Positions 51,727 through 59,472 of a stretch of DNA of 64,000 bases are shown piece by piece. The DNA comes from VAZQ01 sp963721005 (GTDB taxonomy: Bacteria > Pseudomonadota > Alphaproteobacteria > Rhizobiales > Xanthobacteraceae), in assembly GCA_963721005.1 (NCBI GenBank), contig CAVRHR010000005.1, positions 992,001 through 1,056,000 on the forward strand, in the 5' to 3' direction. The notes under the pieces were generated by a model. That model did no database searches and had not been told where the DNA came from. It saw nothing but the letters and a program-made list of their open reading frames with translations. Numbering within the stretch: the stretch's first letter is position 1; each line of letters starts with the position of its first letter. Both the position numbers and the translations under genes were made by a program.

Positions 51727-52668
51727 ATGAGCAACCCCGTGCCCGATCTTGATCTGGCAGTAAAGGAGATCGCCGACGAGATGGCGCGCCGGCCGGATCG
51801 GGGCGAGGTCGCGAGCTACATTCCCGAGCTCGGCCGCATCGATCCCAAGTCCTTCGGCCTCGCCGTGATCGATGCCGACGGCAACGTCGCGGCAGGTGGC
51901 GACAGCGAGACCGCGTTCTCGATCCAGAGCATCTCGAAAGTTTTCACGTTGACGCTGGCGCTGGGCAAGGCCGGCGACCGGCTGTGGCGGCGGGTCGGAC
52001 GCGAGCCCTCGGGCAGCCCGTTCAACTCGGTGGTGCAGCTCGAATATGAGCACGGGATACCGCGCAACCCGTTCATCAACGCGGGCGCGATTGCGGTCAC
52101 CGACCTGATCCTGTCTGGGCATCGCCCGCGCGAGGTGCTGGGCGAGATCCTGCGCTTCATGCGGTTTCTCGCCGACGATCCTTCGATCAGCATCGACGCG
52201 ACGGTCGCGGCTTCCGAGGAGCGCACCGGCTTTCGCAACCGGGCGCTCGCCAACTACATGAAGTCGTTCGGCGTGCTCGACAATCCGGTGGATTTCACGC
52301 TCGGCGTCTACTTCCATCATTGCGCCATCGCGATGTCGTGCCGACAGCTCGCGACGGCGGGGCGCTACCTCGCCCATCTGGGCCGCAATCCCTCGACCGG
52401 CCTATCGGTGGTGCCGCCCGAGCGGGCGCGGCGCATCAATGCGGTGATGCTCACCTGCGGCCATTACGACGGCTCCGGCGAGTTCGCCTATAGGGTCGGG
52501 TTGCCGGGGAAAAGCGGGGTCGGCGGCGGCATCCTGGCCATCGCGCCCGGGCGCGCATCGATCGCGGTCTGGTCGCCGGGCCTCGACGCCAACGGCAACT
52601 CCCATCTCGGGCGCATCGCGCTCGAGGCCCTGACCAAGCGGATGGGCTGGTCGATCTTCGGCGCGTAA
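51727..52668 (+). CDS. glsA: glutaminase (beta-lactamase-fold type)
   Basis: 313 residues; hydrolyses glutamine to glutamate and ammonia. Serine-dependent glutaminase motifs: GEVASYIPELGRIDPKSFGL, the catalytic SISK in FSIQSISKVFTLTLALG, GSPFNSVVQLEYEHGIPRNP, FINAGAIAVTDLIL and GKSGVGGGILAIAPGR near the end. Start at ATG 51727. It lies beside glnII, so opposing steps of glutamine metabolism are neighbours. A 20-bp tandem duplication crosses its stop codon. Confidence 0.95.
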   Translation: MSNPVPDLDLAVKEIADEMARRPDRGEVASYIPELGRIDPKSFGLAVIDADGNVAAGGDSETAFSIQSISKVFTLTLALGKAGDRLWRRVGREPSGSPFNSVVQLEYEHGIPRNPFINAGAIAVTDLILSGHRPREVLGEILRFMRFLADDPSISIDATVAASEERTGFRNRALANYMKSFGVLDNPVDFTLGVYFHHCAIAMSCRQLATAGRYLAHLGRNPSTGLSVVPPERARRINAVMLTCGHYDGSGEFAYRVGLPGKSGVGGGILAIAPGRASIAVWSPGLDANGNSHLGRIALEALTKRMGWSIFGA

Positions 52669-52697
52669 CGCCGCGCTTCGGCGCGTAACGCCGCGGC
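52657..52697. repeat. 20-bp tandem duplication across the glsA stop codon
   Basis: CTTCGGCGCGTAACGCCGCG occurs twice in a row. The first copy includes the glsA stop TAA; each copy also holds a GGCG...CGCC palindrome. Confidence 0.75.
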
Positions 52698-52703
52698 GGA
52701 ACG

Positions 52704-52901
52704 CTAATTCTTGCTGGCGAGCCCCGCGTCCCGGATCGCCTCTTCGTGATACCAAGCGCTGCCGCACGTTGTGGCGGCGACATGCGGCGTCAGATTTGCC
52801 GCAGCGGGATTCTCTCCGGGTCTGAAGCCGCCGAGAGCCGGGCGAGACCGGGTCGGGAACTGATAGATCCTGGCCGGCCCGCGATGAAGATCGGTCGTCA
52901 T
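52704..52901 (-). CDS. DUF2735 protein, 65 aa
   Basis: Starts MTTDLHRGPARIYQFPTRSR and contains TTCGSAWYHEEAIRDA. This 'RG.A.IYQFP.G.R' plus 'GSWYHE.AI' layout is DUF2735, a small rhizobial family typically linked to the glutamine synthetase II gene. Here it is divergent from glnII with about 300 bases between. Role in nitrogen regulation is suspected from context only. Confidence 0.82.
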   Translation of the reverse strand: MTTDLHRGPARIYQFPTRSRPALGGFRPGENPAAANLTPHVAATTCGSAWYHEEAIRDAGLASKN

Positions 52902-52995
52902 TGGTCCGCTCCTTTGGTGCTCGGCACATTGTGTTTCTGTGCCAACTCCTTCGGTCCGCGCATGCGCGCGTTCTCATGAATCACATATAATGCTT

Positions 52996-53012
52996 TGCAC
53001 CACGTTTATGCA
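52996..53012. promoter_or_regulatory. candidate NtrC-type site upstream of glnII
   Basis: TGCACCACGTTTATGCA, an imperfect dyad resembling the NtrC box TGCACC-N5-GGTGCA, about 195 bases before the glnII ATG. I did not find a good sigma-54 -24/-12 element next to it, so this is tentative. Confidence 0.3.
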
Positions 53013-53205
53013 GCCTGCATCAGATAAAATCAGCGCATGGCTACATTATGGGCATCCAGTTATTTGCTCCTTTCGATAGCATTCGCGGCGTGGATCCATG
53101 CCGGAACCCGAGCAGCGCGCCCTTTTCCGTTATTGGGCGGAGCAGAGAATGGCCGCTGCGAAAGTCTCGCTCACGCTTGGCGTCATCACTCATGAGAGAC
53201 CTGCA

Positions 53206-54246
53206 ATGACAAAGTACAAGCTCGAATACATATGGCTCGACGGCTACACCCCGATCCCCAATCTGCGCGGGAAGACGCAGATCAAGGCGTTCGAAAGCTT
53301 CCCGACGCTGGAGCAGCTGCCTTTGTGGGGCTTCGACGGCAGCTCGACCATGCAGGCGGAGGGCAGAAGCTCCGACTGTGTCCTCAAGCCGATCCGGGTC
53401 TTCCCCGACGGCGCGCGCACCAACGGCGTGCTGGTGATGTGCGAGGTCATGATGCCCGACGGCATCACCCCGCACGCCTCCAACAAGCGCGCCACCATCC
53501 TGGACGACGAGGGCGCCTGGTTCGGTTTCGAGCAGGAATACTTCTTCTACAAGGATGGCCGCCCGCTCGGCTTCCCGGAGGCCGGCTATCCGGCCCCACA
53601 GGGGCCCTACTACACCGGCGTCGGCTTCAAGAACGTCGGCGCGGTCGCCCGCGAGATCGTCGAGCAACATCTCGACCTCTGCCTCGCCGCCGGCATCAAC
53701 CACGAAGGCATCAACGCCGAGGTCGCCAAGGGCCAGTGGGAATTCCAGATCTTCGGCAAGGGCTCCAAGCGGGCCGCCGACGAGATGTGGATGGCGCGCT
53801 ACCTGTTGCAACGCGTCACCGAGAAATACGGCATCGACATCGAATTCCACTGCAAGCCGCTCGGCGACACTGACTGGAACGGCTCGGGCATGCACGCCAA
53901 TTTCTCTACCGCCTACATGCGCGAGACCGGCGGCAGGGAATATTTCGAGAAGCTGATGAAGGCGTTCGAGGACGGGCGCGCGGATCACATCGCGGTCTAC
54001 GGGCCCGACAACCACCTGCGCCTCACCGGCAAGCACGAGACCCAGTCGATTCATCAGTTCAGCTACGGCGTGGCCGACCGCGGCGCCTCGATCCGGGTGC
54101 CGCACAGCTTCGTGAACAACGGCTACAAGGGCTATCTGGAGGACCGCCGGCCGAACTCGCAAGGCGATCCCTACCAGATCGCCTCGCAGATCCTCAAGAC
54201 GATCTCGTCGGTCCCGACCGGAGTGAGTGCCGCGGCTGCGGCCTGA
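53206..54246 (+). CDS. glnII: glutamine synthetase, eukaryote-type GSII
   Basis: 346 residues from ATG 53206 (GAGAGACC upstream). Motifs: LEYIWLDGYTPIPNLRGKTQ, LPLWGFDGSSTMQAEG, the metal/ATP segment GAWFGFEQEYFFYKDGRPLG, GINHEGINAEVAKGQWEFQI, DWNGSGMHANFSTAYMR, and GVADRGASIRVPHSFVNNGY. The GSII form is characteristic of rhizobia and actinobacteria and forms a decamer; it assimilates ammonia into glutamine. Length is normal and there is no adenylylation loop. Followed by a strong terminator. A longer frame upstream to 53098 lacks a better start. Confidence 0.96.
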   Translation: MTKYKLEYIWLDGYTPIPNLRGKTQIKAFESFPTLEQLPLWGFDGSSTMQAEGRSSDCVLKPIRVFPDGARTNGVLVMCEVMMPDGITPHASNKRATILDDEGAWFGFEQEYFFYKDGRPLGFPEAGYPAPQGPYYTGVGFKNVGAVAREIVEQHLDLCLAAGINHEGINAEVAKGQWEFQIFGKGSKRAADEMWMARYLLQRVTEKYGIDIEFHCKPLGDTDWNGSGMHANFSTAYMRETGGREYFEKLMKAFEDGRADHIAVYGPDNHLRLTGKHETQSIHQFSYGVADRGASIRVPHSFVNNGYKGYLEDRRPNSQGDPYQIASQILKTISSVPTGVSAAAAA

Positions 54247-54296
54247 GCCGGATGACGGCCCAGGATATCTCTGCAGGACCGGTTTGATCGCGAAAC

Positions 54297-54335
54297 AAGG
54301 CGTGAGGGCTCGAACGGCCCTCACGCCTTCGCCTT
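54297..54335 (+). terminator. rho-independent terminator of glnII
   Basis: Perfect 13-bp stem AAGGCGTGAGGGC / GCCCTCACGCCTT (54297-54309 and 54317-54329), 7-nt loop, then a short pyrimidine run CGCCTTT. Located 50 bases after the glnII stop. Confidence 0.7.
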
Positions 54336-54548
54336 TGGCGAACTGCACATCCTGACGTGTTGCCAGCACCGTCGGCATCGGGTTGGCCCAGGCGCGGTCC
54401 GACCCGGATGGTCCCGCCTTTCCGCTTGATCTTCGTGCCTCGGGCGCACAACATTGCGCTTCCGTCGGACGCAGTCGACAAATCCGCATGCTCGATCGAG
54501 CGTGTCCGCGCTTCCGGCGGATGATCGCGACCCGGACCGGAGACCAAG

Positions 54549-55157
54549 ATGATGGATGACGACCGGCTGACATCCCGTCGGCAGATCCTGGCGACCGGCG
54601 CATCCGCCGCCGTCGGTCTCGTGCTGGCCGCGGACGAAGGGCTCTCCCAACCCGCCCTCGCCCCGACGCCGGCCTGCCATGACGGCGACCTGCCGACGCA
54701 GCCGCAGATCGAGGGGCCGTTCTTCAAGCCGGCTTCGCCGCTGCGCGGTGACCTGCGCGAGCCGGGCATCCTGGGGCGGCCGGTCGAGCTTGCCGGATTC
54801 GTGCTCACGCGCTCATGCCGGCCGGTGGCCGGCGCGCTCATCGAGCTGTGGCATGCCGACGATCAGGGCGAATACGACAATACGGGTTTCCGCCTGCGCG
54901 GCCATCTATTCGCCGACCCCAAGGGGCACTACGCGTTCCGGACCATCGTGCCCGGCCTTTACCCCGGCCGCACGCGGCATTTTCACGTCAAGGTCCAGGC
55001 CGCGGCCGAAAGCCCGGTGCTCACCACCCAGCTCTATTTTCCCGGCGAGCCGCGCAACCGGGAGGACGATTTCTTCAGCACCCGGCTGGTGATGCAAACG
55101 ACTCCGTCCGACGATGTGCTGCGGGCGCGCTTCGATGTGGTGCTGGCGATGCGCTAG
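54549..55157 (+). CDS. exported intradiol ring-cleavage dioxygenase-like protein
   Basis: 202 residues. Tat-type signal RLTSRRQILATGASAAVGL, then the intradiol dioxygenase (protocatechuate 3,4-dioxygenase-like) fold. Fe(III) ligands are the Tyr in LWHADDQGEYDNTG, the Tyr in VPGLYPGRTRHFHVKV and the two His of that motif. Family enzymes open catechol rings between the hydroxyls; exported Tat versions of unknown substrate are known in soil bacteria. GGAGACC precedes the start. The stop is 3 bases from the convergent sigma-factor gene. Confidence 0.85.
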   Translation: MMDDDRLTSRRQILATGASAAVGLVLAADEGLSQPALAPTPACHDGDLPTQPQIEGPFFKPASPLRGDLREPGILGRPVELAGFVLTRSCRPVAGALIELWHADDQGEYDNTGFRLRGHLFADPKGHYAFRTIVPGLYPGRTRHFHVKVQAAAESPVLTTQLYFPGEPRNREDDFFSTRLVMQTTPSDDVLRARFDVVLAMR

Positions 55158-55160
55158 CTA

Positions 55161-55766
55161 CTAGAGCGCCAGCCATGCGCGATCGACACCCGCCGCGACG
55201 AGCAGATTGGCCATATGGCCTCTGGCATAGTGTAGGCGTGTCTTGACGGTGGGGACCGGCACCCCGGTGGCTCGAGCGACCTCCTCGACCTTCTTTCCCT
55301 GGTAGTAGCTCAAGCTGATCACCTCCCGGTGGATCGGCGTCAGCGTCGCGATGCATTTCTGCAGGATGTGGCGCCGCTCGTGTTCTTCGGCCAAGGCGGC
55401 AGGCCCGTCCGACGCATCCTCGATGAAAAATGGAGCATGCCGGTCGAGCGGCAGCTCGGAGCGGCGGCGGTATTGCGAGATGGCCTTGAAGCGGGCGACC
55501 CCCAGGAGCCAGGTCGCAACCTGTGACTTGCTCTTGAATTGGCTTGCGTCGCGCCAAACTGTCAGAAACACGTCGTTGACGGTTTCTTCCGAGATGGACT
55601 CCGAGCCAGTGAGACGGGCCACAAACCGGTACACCCGCGTGCGGTGGCGCAAATGCAACAACATGAGAGCAGCCTTGTCCCCGTCAGCAATGAATTGAAC
55701 GAGCGTCCTGTCGGAAAACTGGGACACCAACGCTGGGATAGCTCCGGCCAATTCGGCCCCTCCCAT
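55161..55766 (-). CDS. RNA polymerase ECF-type sigma factor
   Basis: 201 residues. Region 2 reads HRTRVYRFVARLTGSESISE then ETVNDVFLTVWRDASQF. Region 4 reads CIATLTPIHREVISLSYYQG, KKVEEVARATGVPVPTVKTR, LHYARGHMANLL. No anti-sigma gene is adjacent, so regulation is not evident. The start at 55766 follows GGGAGGCGG. It ends 3 bases from the dioxygenase stop on the opposite strand. Confidence 0.9.
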   Translation of the reverse strand: MGGAELAGAIPALVSQFSDRTLVQFIADGDKAALMLLHLRHRTRVYRFVARLTGSESISEETVNDVFLTVWRDASQFKSKSQVATWLLGVARFKAISQYRRRSELPLDRHAPFFIEDASDGPAALAEEHERRHILQKCIATLTPIHREVISLSYYQGKKVEEVARATGVPVPTVKTRLHYARGHMANLLVAAGVDRAWLAL

Positions 55767-56008
55767 ATCCGCCTCCCCTGTGGCGACATGCCTGTCAACC
55801 TTGGGGAGGTTAGTGCGGTCGATCTCGGCCGCTCAATTGGCCCTAAGTTTGTCTACGATACCGGAAGGAAGCACGCCCATACTTTGGATTAGAAGCACCG
55901 GTGGGATCTCGCAGAAGGGGCTTTTTTGCGGCCTAACCTGCCAAGGCGTTTGATGTCGGTGATGAAGACAGGCGGCCGCCGGCGGCGCAAAGCTGCACCG
56001 TCGGGACG

Positions 56009-57875
56009 CTAGCCCTTGCCAACTTTGGCCGGCAATTCAAAAAGGAAAATCGCGCCTCTGTTCGCCCCGGGTGACACCCAAATCCGGCCGTTGTGGCTCT
56101 CGATGATCGAACGGCAGATCGATAGACCCATTCCCATGCCACGCGTTTTGGTTGTAAACAGCGGCTTGAAGATGCGATCGACGTCGGATGGATCAACTCC
56201 CGTTCCAGTATCTTCGATCGACACACGCACGAAATCAGGTTTGCCGAGCTCAGATTGTATCCTGAGCACCCGAGGCTGCAGCGAATGCATTGACTCGATG
56301 GCATTCAAGATCAGGTTCAAGACCACTTGCTGCACCTGAACCCGGTCGCATTCCACAGTCGAAAGCTGATCGTCAAGTTGAGTTCGAAGCTCGATTCCAT
56401 TCTTCCTCAAATCGATCCGTACAATGCCCAAAATCGCGGTGATGAGATGGTTGATGTCGACCGGGTCCCTTTCGTTCGTCTCCTTTTTGAACATTGCGCG
56501 AATGCTCGTTACGACGTCGCTCGCGCGATGGCCCGCGGTGACGATCTCGGATACCAATTCGCGCACCTTGGCGAGATCCGGCCTGTCCGCCGCAAGCCAG
56601 CGCAGGGCTGCACCTGCCCGCAGGACCATTCCGGTCAGCGGCTGATTGACTTCGTGCGCAATGGATCCTGACAGTTCGCCGGCTGTCGCCAGCCAATTCA
56701 TCTGGGTGAGTTCTGACATGGTGTCGCGCGCCACTCGTTCCGCGCGGCGGCGGTATTGACGCTCGTGGAGCAACCAGGCGATCAGCGCGGCTTGAATGAT
56801 GATGGCAGCGCCGATCGCGAGAATCTGCTCATTGTATTGGTCCCATGCGCTCGGAGCGCGAAAAGAGATGATGCTTCCCGGCGGCAAACGCTCTTCGCCG
56901 ATACCCCAGCGCTGCATTTCCCGCCAGTCGAATTTCGCCACAGAAAATTCGACTGGCGGTATCCGGATGTCGCCCGCCTTCTCGCCACCAAGGATGCGAA
57001 CAGCGACCGCTGCTATCGCCCGGCTCGAGTTCGAGCACTCCGTTATATGGCCCGCCGACTGCGCCCTGGCCGATATTGGGCTCGTAGTAGCCAAAGATGG
57101 GAGCATTGGCGGCGGCATGAAGGTTCATGAACGCCGTATCGCCATCGTGCACCACACCAGCCGCATCGACGACCATCAGCTCCCAGAAGATCGCGGAGTG
57201 CGGCGGCAGCGCCGCAGCGTGCTTCAGGATGTCTTCGAACGGCAGATCATCCCAGAACGTAAAGGCAACTCGGTCCGTGAAAGGCATTACGTCCTTGCGT
57301 ATCTGCTCACGCCAAAACTGTTCAATCGGAGATGCGCCCACCACGACTGACACATTCTTGGTATCAGGCAACACCTGCAGGATGTTTCCGATGGCGGCCA
57401 AGTAGTCGATCCGGACCGGAACAACGGCGTCGTTTTCGGTAAGAGTGGAATATTCAACCCGCCTCTGCTCCACCACCGAGAGCACCATGGGAGTGGCGGC
57501 GAACAGCTGCCGACGGTGCCGTTGCACAAAGGCGGCGGCGGGCGCGCCGACGCTTACGATCAGATCGAGCGGATGCTTGGAATACAGCGCACGGAGATAC
57601 TCGACGAAAGGAACCTCCAAATCTTCATCGCTGGAGCGGGCCGAGACGAGCGAATAATCGATAATGTCCAGTGGCCAAGGCGATTGGCGTTCCAGCTCCG
57701 AGTGGATTGATCGAGCAAAGTCGCTCCACGGCTTGGCTTCTCGGCCGAACGAATGAAGCACCATCACTTGCTTCGGCTCGGCGCCGAAAGCAGTCGAGCA
57801 GACGGCTGGTGCTAGGAGAAACAGCATAAGTGCGGCAGCGTGACGGGTACGGTGGAATTGACCGCCAATGACCAT
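56009..57875 (-). CDS. sensor histidine kinase with periplasmic-binding-like sensor, frameshifted
   Basis: From Met 57875: signal/anchor HAAALMLFLLAPAVCSTAFG, then an ABC-substrate-binding-like sensor (VMVLHSFGREAKPWSDFARS, LDLIVSVGAPAAAFVQRHR). The frame breaks at about 57030 after GGPYNGVLEL and resumes one base over at RAIAAVAVRILGGEKAGDIR. A membrane helix (ILAIGAAIIIQAALIAWLLH), HisKA with His in GELSGSIAHEVNQPLTGMVL, and HATPase_c with LNLILNAIESMHS, EDTGTGVDPSD, TKTRGMGMGLSIC follow. No response regulator is adjacent. A paralogue's last codons survive at 57971-58060. Confidence 0.85.
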
Positions 57876-57970
57876 GTTCTCAGGAAGCTCACGGGTCGAT
57901 GCCGTCGACGGAGCAAGTTTCCACCACCAACGCACCATGATCTTTTCCGAAAGCCGGGGTCCAGTCGGGA

Positions 57971-58060
57971 TCATGCTCTAGCCGTCCCGCCAACTTTGAC
58001 CGGCAATTGAAAATGGAAAATCGAGCCCCTGTTCGCCCCAGATGACAGCAACAACCGCCC
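57971..58060 (-). pseudogene. tail of a second histidine kinase
   Basis: Reads RLLLSSGANRGSIFHFQLPV then KVGGTARA and a stop, parallel to RIWVSPGANRGAIFLFELPA then KVGKG at the end of the kinase 56009-57875. Only the last ~28 codons remain, immediately upstream of the intact kinase, so a tandem duplication followed by loss is likely. Confidence 0.6.
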
Positions 58061-58427
58061 TGACCTATTGGCCAAAGCAGCCTGACATGCAAAATTCCGC
58101 ACGCAGAACCCAAGCGCTGCAACCGAACAGCTGCATCGACGGCAGGGCATGATTCCAGACACAACTCTCCCGGCACTATCGGACATTTTGCCACCTTTCA
58201 TTTCGAGCGCAAGGCTTTTCTGTCGAAGAACCAGCAGGTTTGTACGCACTGTAAGACAGGCTGACTCTGGCGCCGTCTCGATAGATTGCGCCACTCGTGA
58301 TCGGGCTCGCGGCCGCCGTGCGGGCGCGGCCGCCGCCGAGCGAAATCATTGAAGGCATGGCGGCGCTCGCATCGCTCAGCCTTGTGGAGGGAAGTCATTT
58401 TCGCTGCCCCAGGAGCGTCGGGAGACC

Positions 58428-58700
58428 GTGGTGTCGGGCGCGTTGCTGTTTCCAATGCTCATGTGGCTTGCGGCACGTTGTCGACCGGTCTTCGCCGCCG
58501 CCGGCGCCTTCATGGTGGTTGTTTGGACGACAATCTTCGGCATCGGTCATTTTGGAGATACCGGGCTCCCGATCGACGTTCGTATCCCGCAAGCGCAGGC
58601 GGCCATTCTGGTGGTAGCGCTCGGCGTGTACGTTCTCGCTGCGCCCTTTTCCGAGCGAAGGGAGAGAGAGGCCCGCCTCGATGCGGACTGGTCGACAAGA
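58428..58700 (+). pseudogene. MASE1-type sensor fragment
   Basis: Reads LLFPMLMWLAARCRPVFAAA, GAFMVVVWTTIFGIGHFGD, TGLPIDVRIPQAQAAILVV and FSERREREARLD. This is the last part of a MASE1 membrane sensor with the linker leading to a kinase, and it is then lost. Both ends are truncated, and the preceding ~130 bases hold further out-of-frame pieces. Confidence 0.55.
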
Positions 58701-58826
58701 TCCTTTGTGTCGATCTTCTATGACCGCCGCCGGTCCCACGACATTAAATCAGGAGTCGCTGCCATGAGTCACCAACGCGACGGCCGCGGCACGGGCAACC
58801 CATCGGGCACATCCCCATGCGCTCGA

Positions 58827-58857
58827 AGCCGCTTGGCCGAAAGCCAAGCGGCTTTGT
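58827..58857 (+). terminator. rho-independent terminator-like hairpin
   Basis: Perfect 11-bp stem AGCCGCTTGGC / GCCAAGCGGCT (58827-58837, 58843-58853), 5-nt loop CGAAA, followed by TTG. The GC-rich stem is strong; the T-run is short. Confidence 0.6.
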
Positions 58858-58954
58858 CATGCAATTGATCGGTCGGTGGTTGGAATTTGACGCAGATCAA
58901 AATGTCCGCGGTGAATTGAAGGCTTATGAGAGCGCTTGTCTCTGGGAGCCAGCA

Positions 58955-59440
58955 ATGACCAGCGCGATGGCGAGTAGGACACCCTCGGCGGCAGGCGCGC
59001 TCTTGCTCGACCCTCTGCGGGCCAAATGGGGGTGGATTGTGGCGCTCGGCATCATCTACACGATCGCCGGGCTGATCGCCATTGGCAGTGTGGTGACGGC
59101 CACGGTGGCGAGCGTTTTCGTGGTCGGCATCATGATGCTGATCGCGGGCCTCGCGGAAGTGATTAACGCCTTCCAGGTCACAACTTGGGGCAAATTCCTA
59201 CTCTGGCTCATTCTCGGCGGCCTCTACATTGTTGCCGGCGTCGCCATGTTCGAAAATCCGCTCCTGGCTGCAGCGATGCTGACACTCTTGCTCGGATTTG
59301 CCCTGCTCGCCTCTGGAATCATGCGCATCGTGCTGGCGTTCAGCACGAAGGAGGGAATGCCCTGGATCTGGGTTCTGTTTTCCGGCGCGATCACCGATCC
59401 GCCAAAAAAATTCGCCCCCAGGCAAGCCGGGGGCGAATGA
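58955..59440 (+). CDS. HdeD-family membrane protein, 3'-truncated
   Basis: From ATG 58955 (GGGAGCC upstream) 161 codons. HdeD/DUF308 features: WGWIVALGIIYTIAGLIAIG, VGIMMLIAGLAEVINAFQVT, ILGGLYIVAGVAMFENPLLA, TKEGMPWIWVLFSGAIT. HdeD proteins have six helices and ~190-200 residues; here the last one to two helices are replaced after SGAIT by DPPKKFAPRQAGGE, which is encoded by the terminator of the convergent gene. Acid or general stress protection is the family role. Whether the shortened protein is stable is unclear. Confidence 0.8.
   Translation: MTSAMASRTPSAAGALLLDPLRAKWGWIVALGIIYTIAGLIAIGSVVTATVASVFVVGIMMLIAGLAEVINAFQVTTWGKFLLWLILGGLYIVAGVAMFENPLLAAAMLTLLLGFALLASGIMRIVLAFSTKEGMPWIWVLFSGAITDPPKKFAPRQAGGE
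59404..59437 (-). terminator. rho-independent terminator of the 59473-61131 gene
   Basis: Stem TTCGCCCCC / GGGGGCGAA (59411-59419, 59429-59437), then seven T on the minus strand (59404-59410). Very strong by eye. It lies inside the 3' end of the truncated hdeD frame. Confidence 0.88.
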
Positions 59441-59472
59441 TGGTCAAGCATCCGATCGCGGCATGCATCTTG

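Noticed and set aside
52902..53205. Sigma-54 promoter for glnII
   Set aside because: No GG-N10-GC with acceptable -24/-12 context was found by eye; TGGGCATCCAGTTATTTGC has the wrong spacing.
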